Below the pieces are notes generated by a model. That model did not search any database. It was not told where the DNA came from and saw only the letters and a program-made list of their open reading frames with translations. From Pleurotus ostreatus/Saccharomyces cerevisiae fusant (taxonomy: Eukaryota; Opisthokonta), in NCBI GenBank assembly GCA_024196135.1, contig JAMQCK010000547.1:1-20157 (forward strand): a stretch of 20,157 nucleotides of DNA, read 5' to 3'. The position numbers and the translations under genes were made by a program. Below, one piece after another: positions 1 through 9,267 of the stretch (its first letter is position 1; each line of letters opens with the position of its first letter).

Positions 1-965
1 GGTTTCTTGCTCTATCTTGGGTCTGCGCAAGGTCTGTGCGCACGCGGTGGTGGTCCTTGAGTGCATCTAAGCCAGATGAAGGGTCTAAAGCGCACCGGGT
101 GCGAAGGCGATCCGGGAGATGTGTACGATCACGTGATGACGATGTTGAACTTCAACAACTGCGAACTTAATCACGGTGGCACCCACAAACAGGGTGCAAG
201 CTACGCGATCTGACCAGCCCGGGTGAGAGGCGTTGCAAGTGGCGACCTGCGCCTGCGGAAGTATTCACCCAGACGGCCCGCCCGCACAGAAAGGCTAAGA
301 TGAAATCAGCCTGTGGCGTTCGATAGTTCATTTCGAGGAGTGACTCACTGGTTTGATATGTTATGTCGCTTCGACCAGGGGGTGCACCGGTGATTGTTGC
401 TTCAACGAGGGGTTGTCGCGTCAACCAAGGGGTGTGGTTGTTGGTTCATCTAAGGGGTGATCGTCGCTTCTGACATCGGCATCGGTGCGCGATGCCCAGA
501 ATCGGGACAATGTGCCGGTGAGTTAGAGGGTGCTTTGATGTTGCTTCGAGTGGCTGAAATCTGGGTCACTCGGCGTCTGTTGGGCGACAGAGACCTGCGC
601 GGCTGTATCCTGCAACGTCGTTCCTCCTCTTGCCACCATCAAGAAAATGGAAGGACTCAGGAAGGCGTGTGATATGAGAGCGAGAAAGAGTGAGCGAGCG
701 TCGCTTCCATGTCGAGGGAGCATGATGATATTTGCGCGCAGGGCCGCAGCGTGGCCGCGACCCGCCGCTGTCAAAGATAGAATTGTGGCATTGAGCGTCG
801 CTAAATCTGAGGCGAGCGGGAACGCGGTACATATACGGAGTACCATGAACTGTAGACAGTCAACGATGAATCCCCTGTTTATATGTCAAAACAAGCGAGA
901 TGGGAGCTTAGGAGTACTGACGATATCATATATTGAAAGCCCGGACTGATATTGCAGTCCAGCCT
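1..965. other. Gene-free left flank
   Basis: No convincing gene is visible. The open frames here are short, overlap each other on both strands, lack fungal intron-exon structure and resemble no family I recognise. The stretch holds a degenerate GGGG-containing tandem repeat near 364-473 (listed separately) and a perfect TCACGTGA palindrome at 129-136. Its right part should contain the 3' UTR of the minus-strand YeeE/YedE gene that ends at 966. Confidence 0.6.
364..473. repeat. Degenerate short tandem repeat (about 20-30 bp units)
   Basis: Four to five imperfect units follow each other. Each has the form TGTYGSTTC followed by an A/C-rich stretch and AGGGGT: near 364 (TGTCGCTTCGACCAGGGGGT), 395 (TTGCTTCAACGAGGGG), 414 (TGTCGCGTCAACCAAGGGGT), 438 (TTGGTTCATCTAAGGGG), and a truncated last unit near 461 (CGTCGCTTC). 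The units diverge in both sequence and spacing, so this looks like a decayed minisatellite. No coding role is evident. Confidence 0.55.
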
Positions 966-2382
966 TCACGCAGGCGCGATCAACCCTCCCACGATAAATG
1001 TGCTCAACCAAACCAGAAGCGGGCTTAGGGCGCTCCTCGAAGACAGCGCGCGCCCCAAGTTGACGAGCGCCGGACCAGCTAGAATACCGTGTTAGCCTCA
1101 CATAGCCAGAGCTAGCAGTAATAGGACTCACGACAAATCCCAACCATCCCCCACCCCACGCCAAAAATCGCCGCGCCAACGATAAGACGCGCATCCACCT
1201 TGCCACCCTTGGGAATGCTCCATTGGCCGCCCAGACGCGGGACTTCAGGCCCCCTGAAGAAGCGGTAGAGCGCCATGCCCAGCGGCAGAGCACCAGCAGC
1301 GAGGAATGCGAGCGATGGGTCGAAGGGGCGAGTTGCAGATGCGGATACGAGGCCGATGGCGCGAAGGGGCGCGTCGACGATATTACGCACGACGCGCGGA
1401 AGGACGAGGAAGGAAAGCACTTTTTGTGGGTCGACTAGGTTTGAGAGGCGGAGGGCGAGGGCGAAGTCGACGGCGGTGGTGAAGGCGGCGAGGAGGCGAG
1501 ACGTCAAGCGAGGTGTTCTCTTGTCTTCGTCGGATGGGGCTTCCTGAACGAATGTTAATGTCTGATTGTACAAGACCGACTCAAGCAAGGGTAATTCACA
1601 TTACTCTTGAGATAAGCCGCGGCTATAAAGGCGAGCGGTACGAGTTGCGCAGCGAGCAGGCTATAGCCGTGCAGGCCCAATGACCAGTCCGTGCCAACGC
1701 TGAGGACACCGCCTGCTGCACCGTGTAGCACTCGCGTGGTAAAAACTCCCGTCAGGAAGAAAGTGCAAGTGGCGGCGAGCGATCTAAAATCCTGAGTGAA
1801 TGTACGAACAATATTTGTACGACCTCGCCTTACCTGATTGACAGGCGCGATAGACCGCACACCATATGGCTGAGATGAACGTCAATTTGTGCAGAATCTA
1901 CACGTTGCCGAGGTCGCCCACCCAGATGTGCACCCATTAGCGAGCTAATAGACAGCTGTCAGCGTCAAGAGATCAATCAGAGCATACAAGACGAACCTTA
2001 GTGCCGAGTCCGACAAGGCCCCCAGAGAGAGCAACGAGGGACAACGGCAAAGTGATAGGCGAGGGTCCTGCGCGGTCAATGAGGCCAACCACGGCGCCGC
2101 CTATAGAGAAATTTGGTCAAAATGAACAAGCGGCATGGCGACATTAGCTCCTACCAGCTATAAGACCAGCGACTCCAGCGGCGGCCTCTTTATCTCCACG
2201 CAGGCAGTGGTGCATGAAGCCAGAAATGCCGAATACCTTCCCATTAAGGAGAAGGAGCGCGTGAGTGGGTAACACCAGCCCTATGCCACCAAGGAATGAC
2301 TGTAAAGGCGTCGCGAACTGGGACTGTGTGCAGGTCAGTGAACCATAGGATGCATTTTCACACTGTGAGATGAGCGTACCAT
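966..2382 (-). CDS. YeeE/YedE (sulfur transport, DUF6691-like) membrane protein
   Basis: Spliced model of 347 aa in eight exons: 2382-2380, 2323-2155, 2100-1997, 1944-1922, 1869-1834, 1783-1600, 1543-1132, 1078-966; the summed length is 1044 nt. It is a hydrophobic multi-pass membrane protein with the marks of the YeeE/YedE family: an N-terminal TPLQSFLGG block (about 6-14), FGISGFMHHC (about 32-41), NGCTSGHMVCGLSRLS (about 95-110) and, near the C terminus, GAAIFGVGWG followed by CPGPAL (Cys about 311). Bacterial relatives (TsuA) take up thiosulfate and use conserved cysteines. Cys97 and Cys311 sit in the conserved GCTSG and CPGPAL motifs, which makes sulfur-compound transport a reasonable inference; substrate and membrane are unknown. 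The chosen start is an ATG-only exon, because the frame of exon 2 has no usable ATG upstream and a 56-nt intron with a CTGAC branch-like site joins ATG to it. The acceptor of exon 7 could instead be at 1561, adding six residues. Two exons are only 23 and 36 nt. Confidence 0.85.
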
Positions 2383-3472
2383 GGCTAAAGGAGGTCGAAT
2401 TCAGATAGGGGCCGTCGTTCGAATTCCGAAAGGATGTCTATTGACACGACACGTGCACCAGCCTGGAACGAGGTCGCTAAGGACGCGCGACTGTCTGGGT
2501 CTCTGGCGGGGATTCAGTGAAGGGGCAGCGGTGTATGACGGACGGAGAGAACACGATTTATATACCAAGTCCCCATCAGACATCTTCCGAATTCTCTACC
2601 GCACTCCCGACACGGCTGCGCGCCAATATTCTATGCGTCAGCCACCTCGTGACCGTGCCGTGCGGAAGGAATTTGTCGTCGACTTCGTGTTCATTGCGCC
2701 GACGTGGCTGGGAGGGCACTTGACCCGCTGAGCTCGGAGTCGATGTTCTGAGGCTTCATGTAGAACGTGGCGGACGTATGTTCACCTCTAACCCGTACTT
2801 CACGCAGTTGCGACTGTGGAAGTCAGTGTATGTGAGTCGCAGCGGAGGTATTGAAGATTAGTATACCGGAGCAAAACTATCCGCTGTCGCTGTCATACAC
2901 GTCTATTGCATTCCGTGGCGGGATCCGCTAACGATTGGTCGTTGTAGCTTAGCGTGAGCTTGTTGACGACGCCTTCCGGGTCGCGACGTCTGCGCGAAGG
3001 CTTATAGCACGCTCGGGGACTGAATTGCTGCCTATGCCATTTCAGGCTTCTTTTGTATGAACCAAGGGAAACTTCAAAGCATTTCAATCGGTTGCGACGA
3101 GGACAGGGTAACAGAGGGGTGTCGTGCGGCCGGAAGAGAAGGCTGTCGGCAATTTCCGAATGACTTGTGACAAAGTTCAACTATGCGCACGTGCTTGTGA
3201 CGGGCGCGTTCCCGACCTGTCCTCCTTGCGCGCAGAGTGAGCGCAGCGTTCCTACAAAATTATTCTATTGGAAGCTACAGATATACTATGTAATGCTACA
3301 ATGCGAGAGGTGCGTGGGGTATTAAGTTATGGTGCTGTTAAATGTTCTACAAAGATCTACTGCGCGGTCTAAACACGGACGAGACCGGAATGCTCTGCAG
3401 AAAGCAAAGCTTTTAGTGAGTACAAAGACTCAATAAATAGTGGAGAGGATGAAGCTAGAGTACGTTGAGCCT
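2383..3472. other. Intergenic region between YeeE/YedE gene and CTP synthase
   Basis: About 1.1 kb between the start of the YeeE/YedE gene and the stop of CTP synthase. It should hold the promoter of the former and the 3' UTR of the latter. CACGTG motifs occur at 2450-2455 (68 bp upstream of the YeeE/YedE ATG) and 3188-3193. Open frames such as plus 2381-2731 show no recognisable family and are probably chance. AT-richer sequence at about 3250-3340 fits UTR or intergenic DNA. I see no RNA gene or repeat. Confidence 0.6.
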
Positions 3473-5797
3473 TCACTCCGGCGTGCTATCGCGCGAGTTG
3501 CCGTCGACAAAGACTTCCTGGGTCTCGAGCGTCTTGCCCTTTGCGATTGGGACACCTTGGCGAAGAATCTCTTCGCTGACCATGGCCTCCTCCGGGTGAG
3601 GTGGCGTGAAGTTCTGGGCCTGGTATGCAATTTGCTGCTCGAGGACTTCGGGACCGCAGGCAGCGGCGACGAAACCAAGGAAGGCCGGTGACGGGTTCAA
3701 CGGGCGGGTGCAGAACTCGGGGTGTGCTTGCAAGCCAACGAAGAAGGGGTGGTCTATCGCGAAGATCAGCTTGCGAAAGTAGTCGCAAATAATACGTGTA
3801 CGTACCACGAAGCTCCAAGATCTGCATACGCTCGCCCTTCTCGTCCTTCCCGACGAAAGGCAGCCCACTCCCCTCCAGACGATCGATCAGCGCCGGGTTC
3901 ACCTCATACCTATGTCTGTGGCGCTCCCAAATCTTCTCCGCCCCCGCGTACAGCTTCCGCGTCTTCGACCACGTCTCGCTGCCCGGCTGGAACACCGTAG
4001 GGCGCAGGCCGAGGCGCATCGTCCCGCCCATGTGCGTCTTCGAGATCTCGGGCATGAACACGATGACGGGCTCCTCGGTGTCCTTGACGAACTCGGATGA
4101 GGTGGCGTGCGGCATCTTGAGGACGTGGCGCGCCCACTCGACGACGGCGAGCTGGAAGCCGAGGCAGATTCCAAGGAAGGGAATCTTCTTTTCGCGGGCG
4201 TGGTTGATGGCCATGATCATACCGTCCGTGCCGCGGTGCCCGAAGCCACCGGGGACGAGGATGCCGTTCGCGCTGGCGACGGTGCGCCAGGAGTCGTAGT
4301 ACTTCGTGGGATTCTCTGCCTTCGCTTGAGGCTCGAGGTCACTCGACTCAATCCACTTTACGGCTGGTCAGCATTGAAATAGAAGGAGGCGACGCTGAGG
4401 ACGCACCAAGACGTTCAGCTTGCGATGTACGCGGAAGGCAGAGTGCTCAAGCGACTTCGTGACGGACATGTACGAGTCCTTGAGATCAGTGTACTTGCCA
4501 ACCAAGACGATGTTGACGGAGTCGAACAAGCGCTCTTGACTAGGGTGGACGTTAGTCACGGGCTTGCCATCGACAGGGGATCAGCATACCTGCTCGTAAT
4601 GTCCTCCCACCTCTTCGCCAAGCTCTGACCCTTCAACTTCATCTCAGGCGTGATGCTGACGTCGTCGAGGGACAGCCTCTTGCGCAAGTACTCGATGATG
4701 CCCTGCGAGCGCAGCAAGAGGGGGACATGGTACACCGACGCGAGGTCGTGAACACCGAAGACCTGTTCCGGCCTGACGTGACAGAACATTGAGATCTTCT
4801 CCTTGGTCGGGGCTTGAAGGGGCTCGGGGACGATGAGACGGCAGGCGATCTGATGGAAGCATAAGACTGCGTATCACTGAACAATGACGAACGTGCGCAC
4901 CAGGTCAGGCAGCAAGCCCAAGCCGCGGAGGGAGTGCACAGTCGTCTGCGTGGGCTTCGTCTTTTGCTCGCCGTGGATATCGGGGACAAGGGAGACGTGA
5001 ATGAGCGCGAAGTTGTCGTGGCCGACGCGGAACTGGAACTGGCGCATAGCTTCGACGAAGGGAGCGGACTCAATGTCGCCCACGGTGCCGCCGAGCTTGG
5101 AGGTCATGTAAGCAAAGTTATCGGTACCGCGCGTTGCTAAGACGTACTTCAACGATGCAGACATCGGGCTCCTCAGCAGTATCGTCGACGGGGACCTTCG
5201 ATACGCGCTCAATCCAGTCCTGGATCGCGTTCGTGACGTGAGGGACGATCTGTGCAATGTGGTCAGTATTTGTGTTCCCCCTCATTCACGATCCATCCAT
5301 ACCTGCACGGTCTTCCCTAGGTAGTCTCCCCGACGCTGCATGCGCGTCAGCGTGACTCCCAACCACCCAGCTTATCACCCACCTCCTTCTCGATCACCTC
5401 CCTATAAATCTTGCCCGTCGTGATGTTGTTATCCCTCGACAGTGTCACATTCAAGTACCGCTCATAGTTCCCCAGATCTAGGTCAACCTCTCCCCCATCG
5501 TTCAGCACATACACCTCGCCTACGCGTACCGATCAGTCCCCCAGACGCTCGCGATAACATCAGCTAAGCTACTCACCATGCTCCGTCGGCCGCATCGTCC
5601 CCGCGTCGATGTTCATGTACGGGTCGATCTTAATCGCCGTGACCTTCAAGCCCAGCGTCTTGAGCAGCAGCCCCGTCGATGAGGCTACGATCTGTCGGTG
5701 CCCATCCTCACGCGACGCGAAGCACACCACACGCACCAATAACCCCCTTCCCGATGCCACTCACAACACCTCCCGAGACGAGAATGTACTTGGTCAT
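3473..5797 (-). CDS. URA7: CTP synthase (glutamine-hydrolysing)
   Basis: Makes CTP from UTP, ATP and glutamine, the last step of pyrimidine nucleotide synthesis; cytosolic, and known to form filaments in many organisms. The model has ten exons: 5797-5737, 5684-5577, 5519-5383, 5335-5303, 5249-5148, 5095-4901, 4849-4590, 4539-4407, 4355-3806, 3753-3473. It gives 619 aa, in the range of fungal enzymes. The N terminus [18 protein letters not shown] is the synthetase P-loop, followed by [21 protein letters not shown] and the [10 protein letters not shown] block. The glutaminase half has VPGGFGHRG, the nucleophile motif FLGICLGFQ (Cys about 407) and the catalytic HPE in LQAHPEF near the C terminus. 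All key motifs are intact. The start is the ATG directly before the P-loop; the 5' leader carries a short TCG trinucleotide run. The last exon-exon join (CGTG to ACCACC) restores the family's DHPFFVG. The gene lies in tandem downstream of the helicase with a 366-bp gap. The yeast paralogue names URA7/URA8 apply to this family; I cannot tell which would be closer. Confidence 0.96.
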
Positions 5798-6163
5798 TGC
5801 TGGCGACGACGACGACGAGCAGCAGCGAGGGTAAGTGAGTGCGAGAGCAGAGACGCGTCGTGCAAATTTTTATTCAAAGCGCGTCGCGATCATTGTCGAT
5901 GATTAGGTCACGTGCGGGAAAGACAATGGCGCGCGAGCATCTCCCCGGAGGAGTGAGTTGTGATTGGTGGCTAGCGCCTCTGGCGCCCTATGCGCCGGTA
6001 TTAAGTGAGTGTACAAGTATTCTACGTGAGTTGGGGTGGATGCGACCCCATGGTGGCGGGTAGCCGCCGAAATGCAGCATCAGGTCTGCGGCCCCCGACT
6101 CCTTCGAGTCTGCCGCCGTCATGTCGTGAAGAGGGGGGAGGGAAGGATGGACCAGGAGCGCAA
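5798..6163. other. Short intergenic region: CTP synthase promoter and helicase 3' end
   Basis: 366 bp between two genes of the same orientation. It must hold the 3' UTR of the helicase and the promoter and leader of CTP synthase. No gene is supported here. Confidence 0.7.
5853..5967 (-). promoter_or_regulatory. Candidate promoter elements of CTP synthase
   Basis: Upstream of the minus-strand start codon at 5797 lie, in order of increasing distance: ACGCGT (5853-5858, an MCB-like palindrome), an A/T-rich AATAAAAAT stretch (about 5866-5875) that could serve as a TATA-like element, TCACGTG (5908-5914, E-box read on the plus strand) and a CCAAT box in minus orientation (5967-5963). All are short matches and none is proven functional; the CCAAT box and the A/T-rich stretch are the most conventional. 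Confidence 0.3.
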
Positions 6164-8535
6164 TCAGGCGTCGAAGTCGAAGCGGTCGCGCCGGGACTCA
6201 TATGAGTTCCTGCGCTCCCTCTTGCCGCCGAAATCGTCACGGTCGCGATACTCCCTCCGCCCTCCATCGAATTCGCGGCGTTCCCTGCGGCCCTCGTATC
6301 CCCTGCTCTCCCTCCTTCCCTCATATCCGCCGCGGTCTTCATGTTCGTCAGACCTTGGCCGCCCCCTTCCCGTCCACGGCTTCGATAGCCGCGGGCCGTC
6401 GCCTCTCCGCGTTGAGCGCTCCCTCGGCTGCCCAAACCCGCTCCCATAGCCTCCCCCGCGGCTGCTCTTCTTCCCTGTATCACCCATCCCGATCCGCTGC
6501 AGGAAGCTTGGCGATACGTATGGGGGTTGTGCCAGCCCCATCGCGTCCACTGTCCATGCACGGAGGGCCTCGACGACAGCGTCTCTGCTGGTGCGCAACG
6601 CCTCGACCTTCGCGGAGTAGAACCCAATCATCGAGACGAAGGTATCCCGCACGGCGATCTCGTCGACGCGGCGCAGCAGCTGCTGGGTCGCGCCCTCGAT
6701 CTCGTCCACCACTTGCCTGGCGTCCTCTGTCCATGACTCGGCCAGGCGTGAGCGGCGCAACTCAGACGGAAGCTGCAGCTCGCCTGCGTCGAACTTCGAA
6801 GCCAGGTCCGCGACCTCGTCCTTGAGCGCGTCGACCGACGTGGGCTTGATGGGAATGTCCGCAAGCTCCCAAGTCGCGAATGCGCCCTCCCACTCGTGGA
6901 GAACGAGGTCACCGCGTGGGTTCACACCCTTCGATCCTGCGCGTCCGGTGCGGCCAACGCGATGGATGTACTGCTCCTTCGACGAGGGGATGCTGACCTG
7001 GATGACGCGCGAGACGTTCGGGTAGTCCACACCACGAGCAGACACGTCGGAGGTGACCATGACGGCGGCGCCGGAAGTGTCGCTCCTGAAGGCCTGCGAC
7101 GCCTTATCGCGACCAGCCTGCGTCATCTTCGAGTGCAACTCGTGTACGCGCGTGGCACGGCCAGCCGGTGTTGTCTTCGAGGTCAGACTCCGAAGGATGG
7201 TGGCAAAGAGCTGCGTGAGCTTCAGTGTCGGGAAGAAGACGACGACCTTCGAATGTCCGGGGTTGGTCATCTGGTCGTGAGCGATGAGGCGGAGGAGATG
7301 AGGGATCTGGTCGCGAGCGCTCGGGAGGAGGGTGAAGTACTGCGGTACGTGAGCGTGGACGGGTGGCGCGTCGCCCTGGATGCAGTCGATAACCTCATGC
7401 TGCTTGTGCATGAAGTTGCGGGCGACCTGCTGAACATTCCGAGGCACGGTAGCAGAGTAAAGGAGGGTCTGACGGTGCTCGGCTGTCGGAAGGTACTCGC
7501 TGATGGCGTCGAGGTCGTCGCGGAAGCCGATCTCGAGGACCGTGTCGGTCTCGTCAAGGACGAGCTAGGATGCACGTCAGTAATGTATCTCAGCATGAGC
7601 GAAGGCAGCCATGAGAGGCCTGAGCACTGCTCACCAAGTCCATCTTTGCGAACGCGGCCTTCATATCCGGCTCTGTCGTAAGCAAGTCCCGTAGACGACC
7701 GGGAGTCGCGACGACGATGTCGCGCCGACCCCTGAGGAAGTCCCGCATCTGCATCCTCTTGTTGGCGCCGCCAGTGAACAGGCGGACCTCCATGCCGTGG
7801 TACTTGGTCGCCTTGATCGCCTCCGCCGCGATTTGCGTGGCCAACTCGCGGGTCGGGCTAATGATCAAGGTGCCGACATTTCCCCTAGCAAACGAGCGCT
7901 CAGCCTGTTTACGCAGGCGCGTATCCGACTCGTTAGTGGCCTCCTTCAGCGCCGCGGCACCCGCGGCCTCGATTGAGCGCTTGCGCATTTCGATCGCAGG
8001 CACGAGGAAGCCGAGCGTCTTGCCCGTGCCCGTGCGCGCCTTGACGAGCAGGTCTCGCGTGTCCTTGCTTCCCTCGGGGCGCTGGGTAATGGGGACCGCG
8101 AGCGCGGGGAGGTGGGAGAAGACAGCCTCCTGGACGGGGGAGAGCCGGGTGATGCCCATGTCGCGCAGGCCCTTGAGCGTCTCCTCAGAGACCTTGCCCT
8201 GCAGCGTGTCGAGCGTAGGTGCAGGCCGGTCCTCGCCGTCGCCTTCACCGAAGGCGAGCTCGTCTTCGGCTGAGCCGGTAAAGTGCGCGGTCGCAGGGGC
8301 GGCAGCAGTCGATTGCCTGCGGTCGACTTGTTACTTTCTCCGCATACGACGACGAAAATTTCACGACGCACCATCTTGTCCTGCTGAGCTGCACATTTGA
8401 CGCCCTCAGAGACTGCACCAGACCGACTTGCACGGTCCTTCCCGCGAGGAAGGAGGCAGAGCGGTGAAGGAATGCGGAAGTCGCCCCGCGGGACAAAAGG
8501 GACCTGCGCAGCGCCGGCGCCAATGGGAAGACCAT
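6164..8535 (-). CDS. MSS116: Mitochondrial DEAD-box ATP-dependent RNA helicase (MSS116-like)
   Basis: Three exons (8535-8372, 8316-7635, 7564-6164) give 748 aa. Residues 1 to about 60 are rich in Arg, Ser, Leu and Ala with almost no acids (MVFPLAPALRRSLLSRG...), a typical mitochondrial presequence. The helicase core then follows in order: Q-motif region (about 108-117), Walker A ARTGTGKT (148-155), PTRELA, GG and TPGRLRD, motif II written DETD (286-289) instead of DEAD, SAT (319-321), ARGVDYP (458-464) and HRVGRTGR (483-490). The last 100 or so residues are low-complexity, rich in Gly, Arg, Asp and Tyr, as in RNA-binding RGG tails. Mss116-type enzymes act as RNA chaperones in mitochondrial intron splicing and translation; the same role is inferred here. 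The start was chosen because exon 1 supplies the presequence and joins in phase to RTRWQSTAAA. A transposon sits 116 bp upstream of the ATG. Confidence 0.92.
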
Positions 8536-8651
8536 TGTAAGAGAAAGTAAACGCCGAAGCTGTTCGACTCGTCGTCAAACGAGCGCAAGGGGAGGTCTAG
8601 AGGGAAACTGAAGCGTCCGGGAGAAGAGCCTGCCCAAAAACGCGATCAAGT

Positions 8652-8686
8652 AGGCCCCCCGACATCTCACCAAAATGTCCGATCCT
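8652..8686 (+). repeat. Left terminal inverted repeat of the MITE
   Basis: 35 bp, pairing with 9072-9105. It differs from the right copy only by one extra C in the run after AGG. Confidence 0.93.
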
Positions 8687-8709
8687 GAATTCGGGATTTC
8701 TGGTCATTT

Positions 8710-9081
8710 CCGTCGCATGAATTTTGGCCGATTTCGAGGGGTTCCCGGCGCACTAAGATCGGACCTTCGCTCAAGGCGCATTTTCCGTCGCACTATGGAT
8801 CAAACCTCGGCAGCGACGACCCTCCTAGACCACCAGACATGAGGCTCTGTCGGTGCTCTTAGGGGTGTTTGGCCCGTTGTAGTGGCTCGACGGGGGTCTA
8901 AGCTGGCGAAATACCGACGCGACCCCCGGATCCGGCGCACAATGGATCGAAGCTGGGCGACGACGGTGCCCCACCGTCGCATTTTGGATCGAACCTGCCT
9001 CGCAGTTTTGCTCGAATCCGGCGCACTGGGATCGAACGTCGGCGCATTTTGGGCCTTCAATCCGTCGCATTAGGATCGGAC
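8710..9081 (+). repeat. Internal repeated motif of the MITE (about 22 bp, seven or eight copies)
   Basis: A motif close to CCGKCGCAYNNNGGATCGAACC recurs in the same orientation: about 8710 (partial), 8745-8765, 8785-8806, 8932-8953, 8974-8995, 9018-9038, 9040-9055 (partial) and 9062-9081. The last copy runs into the right inverted repeat, and the left inverted repeat ends with the reverse complement of the motif's GGATCGGAC half. Clustered subterminal repeats of this kind are often transposase-binding sites; that role is inferred. Confidence 0.75.
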
Positions 9082-9105
9082 ATTTTGGTGAGATGTCGGG
9101 GGCCT
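9072..9105 (-). repeat. Right terminal inverted repeat of the MITE
   Basis: 34 bp, the reverse complement of 8652-8686 apart from the one-base length change in the C/G run. Confidence 0.93.
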
Positions 9106-9259
9106 GATCAAGTCTGTGATATTGAGTGACGTGTGACCAATTCCGCGTCACGGTTCAATATTCGAACGCAAATGAAGGCAACCACTTCGCAACTTTCCCC
9201 CAAGTTTCTTCCTCATCTTCTCATCCTCTTCGACGCAAAAAGAGGCATGGAGCCAAGTC

Positions 9260-9263
9260 AAAA
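9260..9263 (-). terminator. RNA polymerase III terminator of tRNA-Tyr
   Basis: A run of four T on the minus strand begins 5 nt downstream of the tRNA 3' end, the usual Pol III stop signal. Confidence 0.6.
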
Positions 9264-9267
9264 GTAA

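Larger units (their letters stand above)
8644..9113. mobile_element. MITE (non-autonomous DNA transposon) with 8-bp target-site duplication
   Basis: The element itself spans 8652-9105 (454 bp). Its ends are near-perfect inverted repeats: left 8652-8686 starts AGGCCCCCCGACATCTCACC, and right 9072-9105 is its reverse complement with a single-base length difference in the C run (six against five). Both ends are flanked by the identical 8-mer GATCAAGT (8644-8651 and 9106-9113), a clear target-site duplication. There is no transposase-like open frame, so it is non-autonomous. An 8-bp duplication is compatible with hAT, P or Merlin-type transposases; the superfamily cannot be settled from the ends alone. 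The inside contains a repeated motif, listed separately. It lies between the helicase promoter and the tRNA-Tyr gene. Confidence 0.93.

Noticed and set aside
2381..2731. 116-residue open frame on the plus strand opposite the start of the YeeE/YedE gene
   Set aside because: No family resemblance, no intron structure, and it starts within the start codon of a well-supported gene on the other strand. Probably chance.
6896..7681. 261-residue plus-strand open frame
   Set aside because: It is the antisense shadow of the helicase gene, whose motifs are on the minus strand.
8990..9000. B-box-like GGATCGAACCT suggesting another tRNA gene
   Set aside because: It is part of the MITE's repeated motif; no cloverleaf can be built around it.
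8644..9113. Solo LTR of a retrotransposon
   Set aside because: LTRs end in TG..CA and give 4-6 bp duplications; this element has long inverted repeats beginning AGGCC and an 8-bp duplication.
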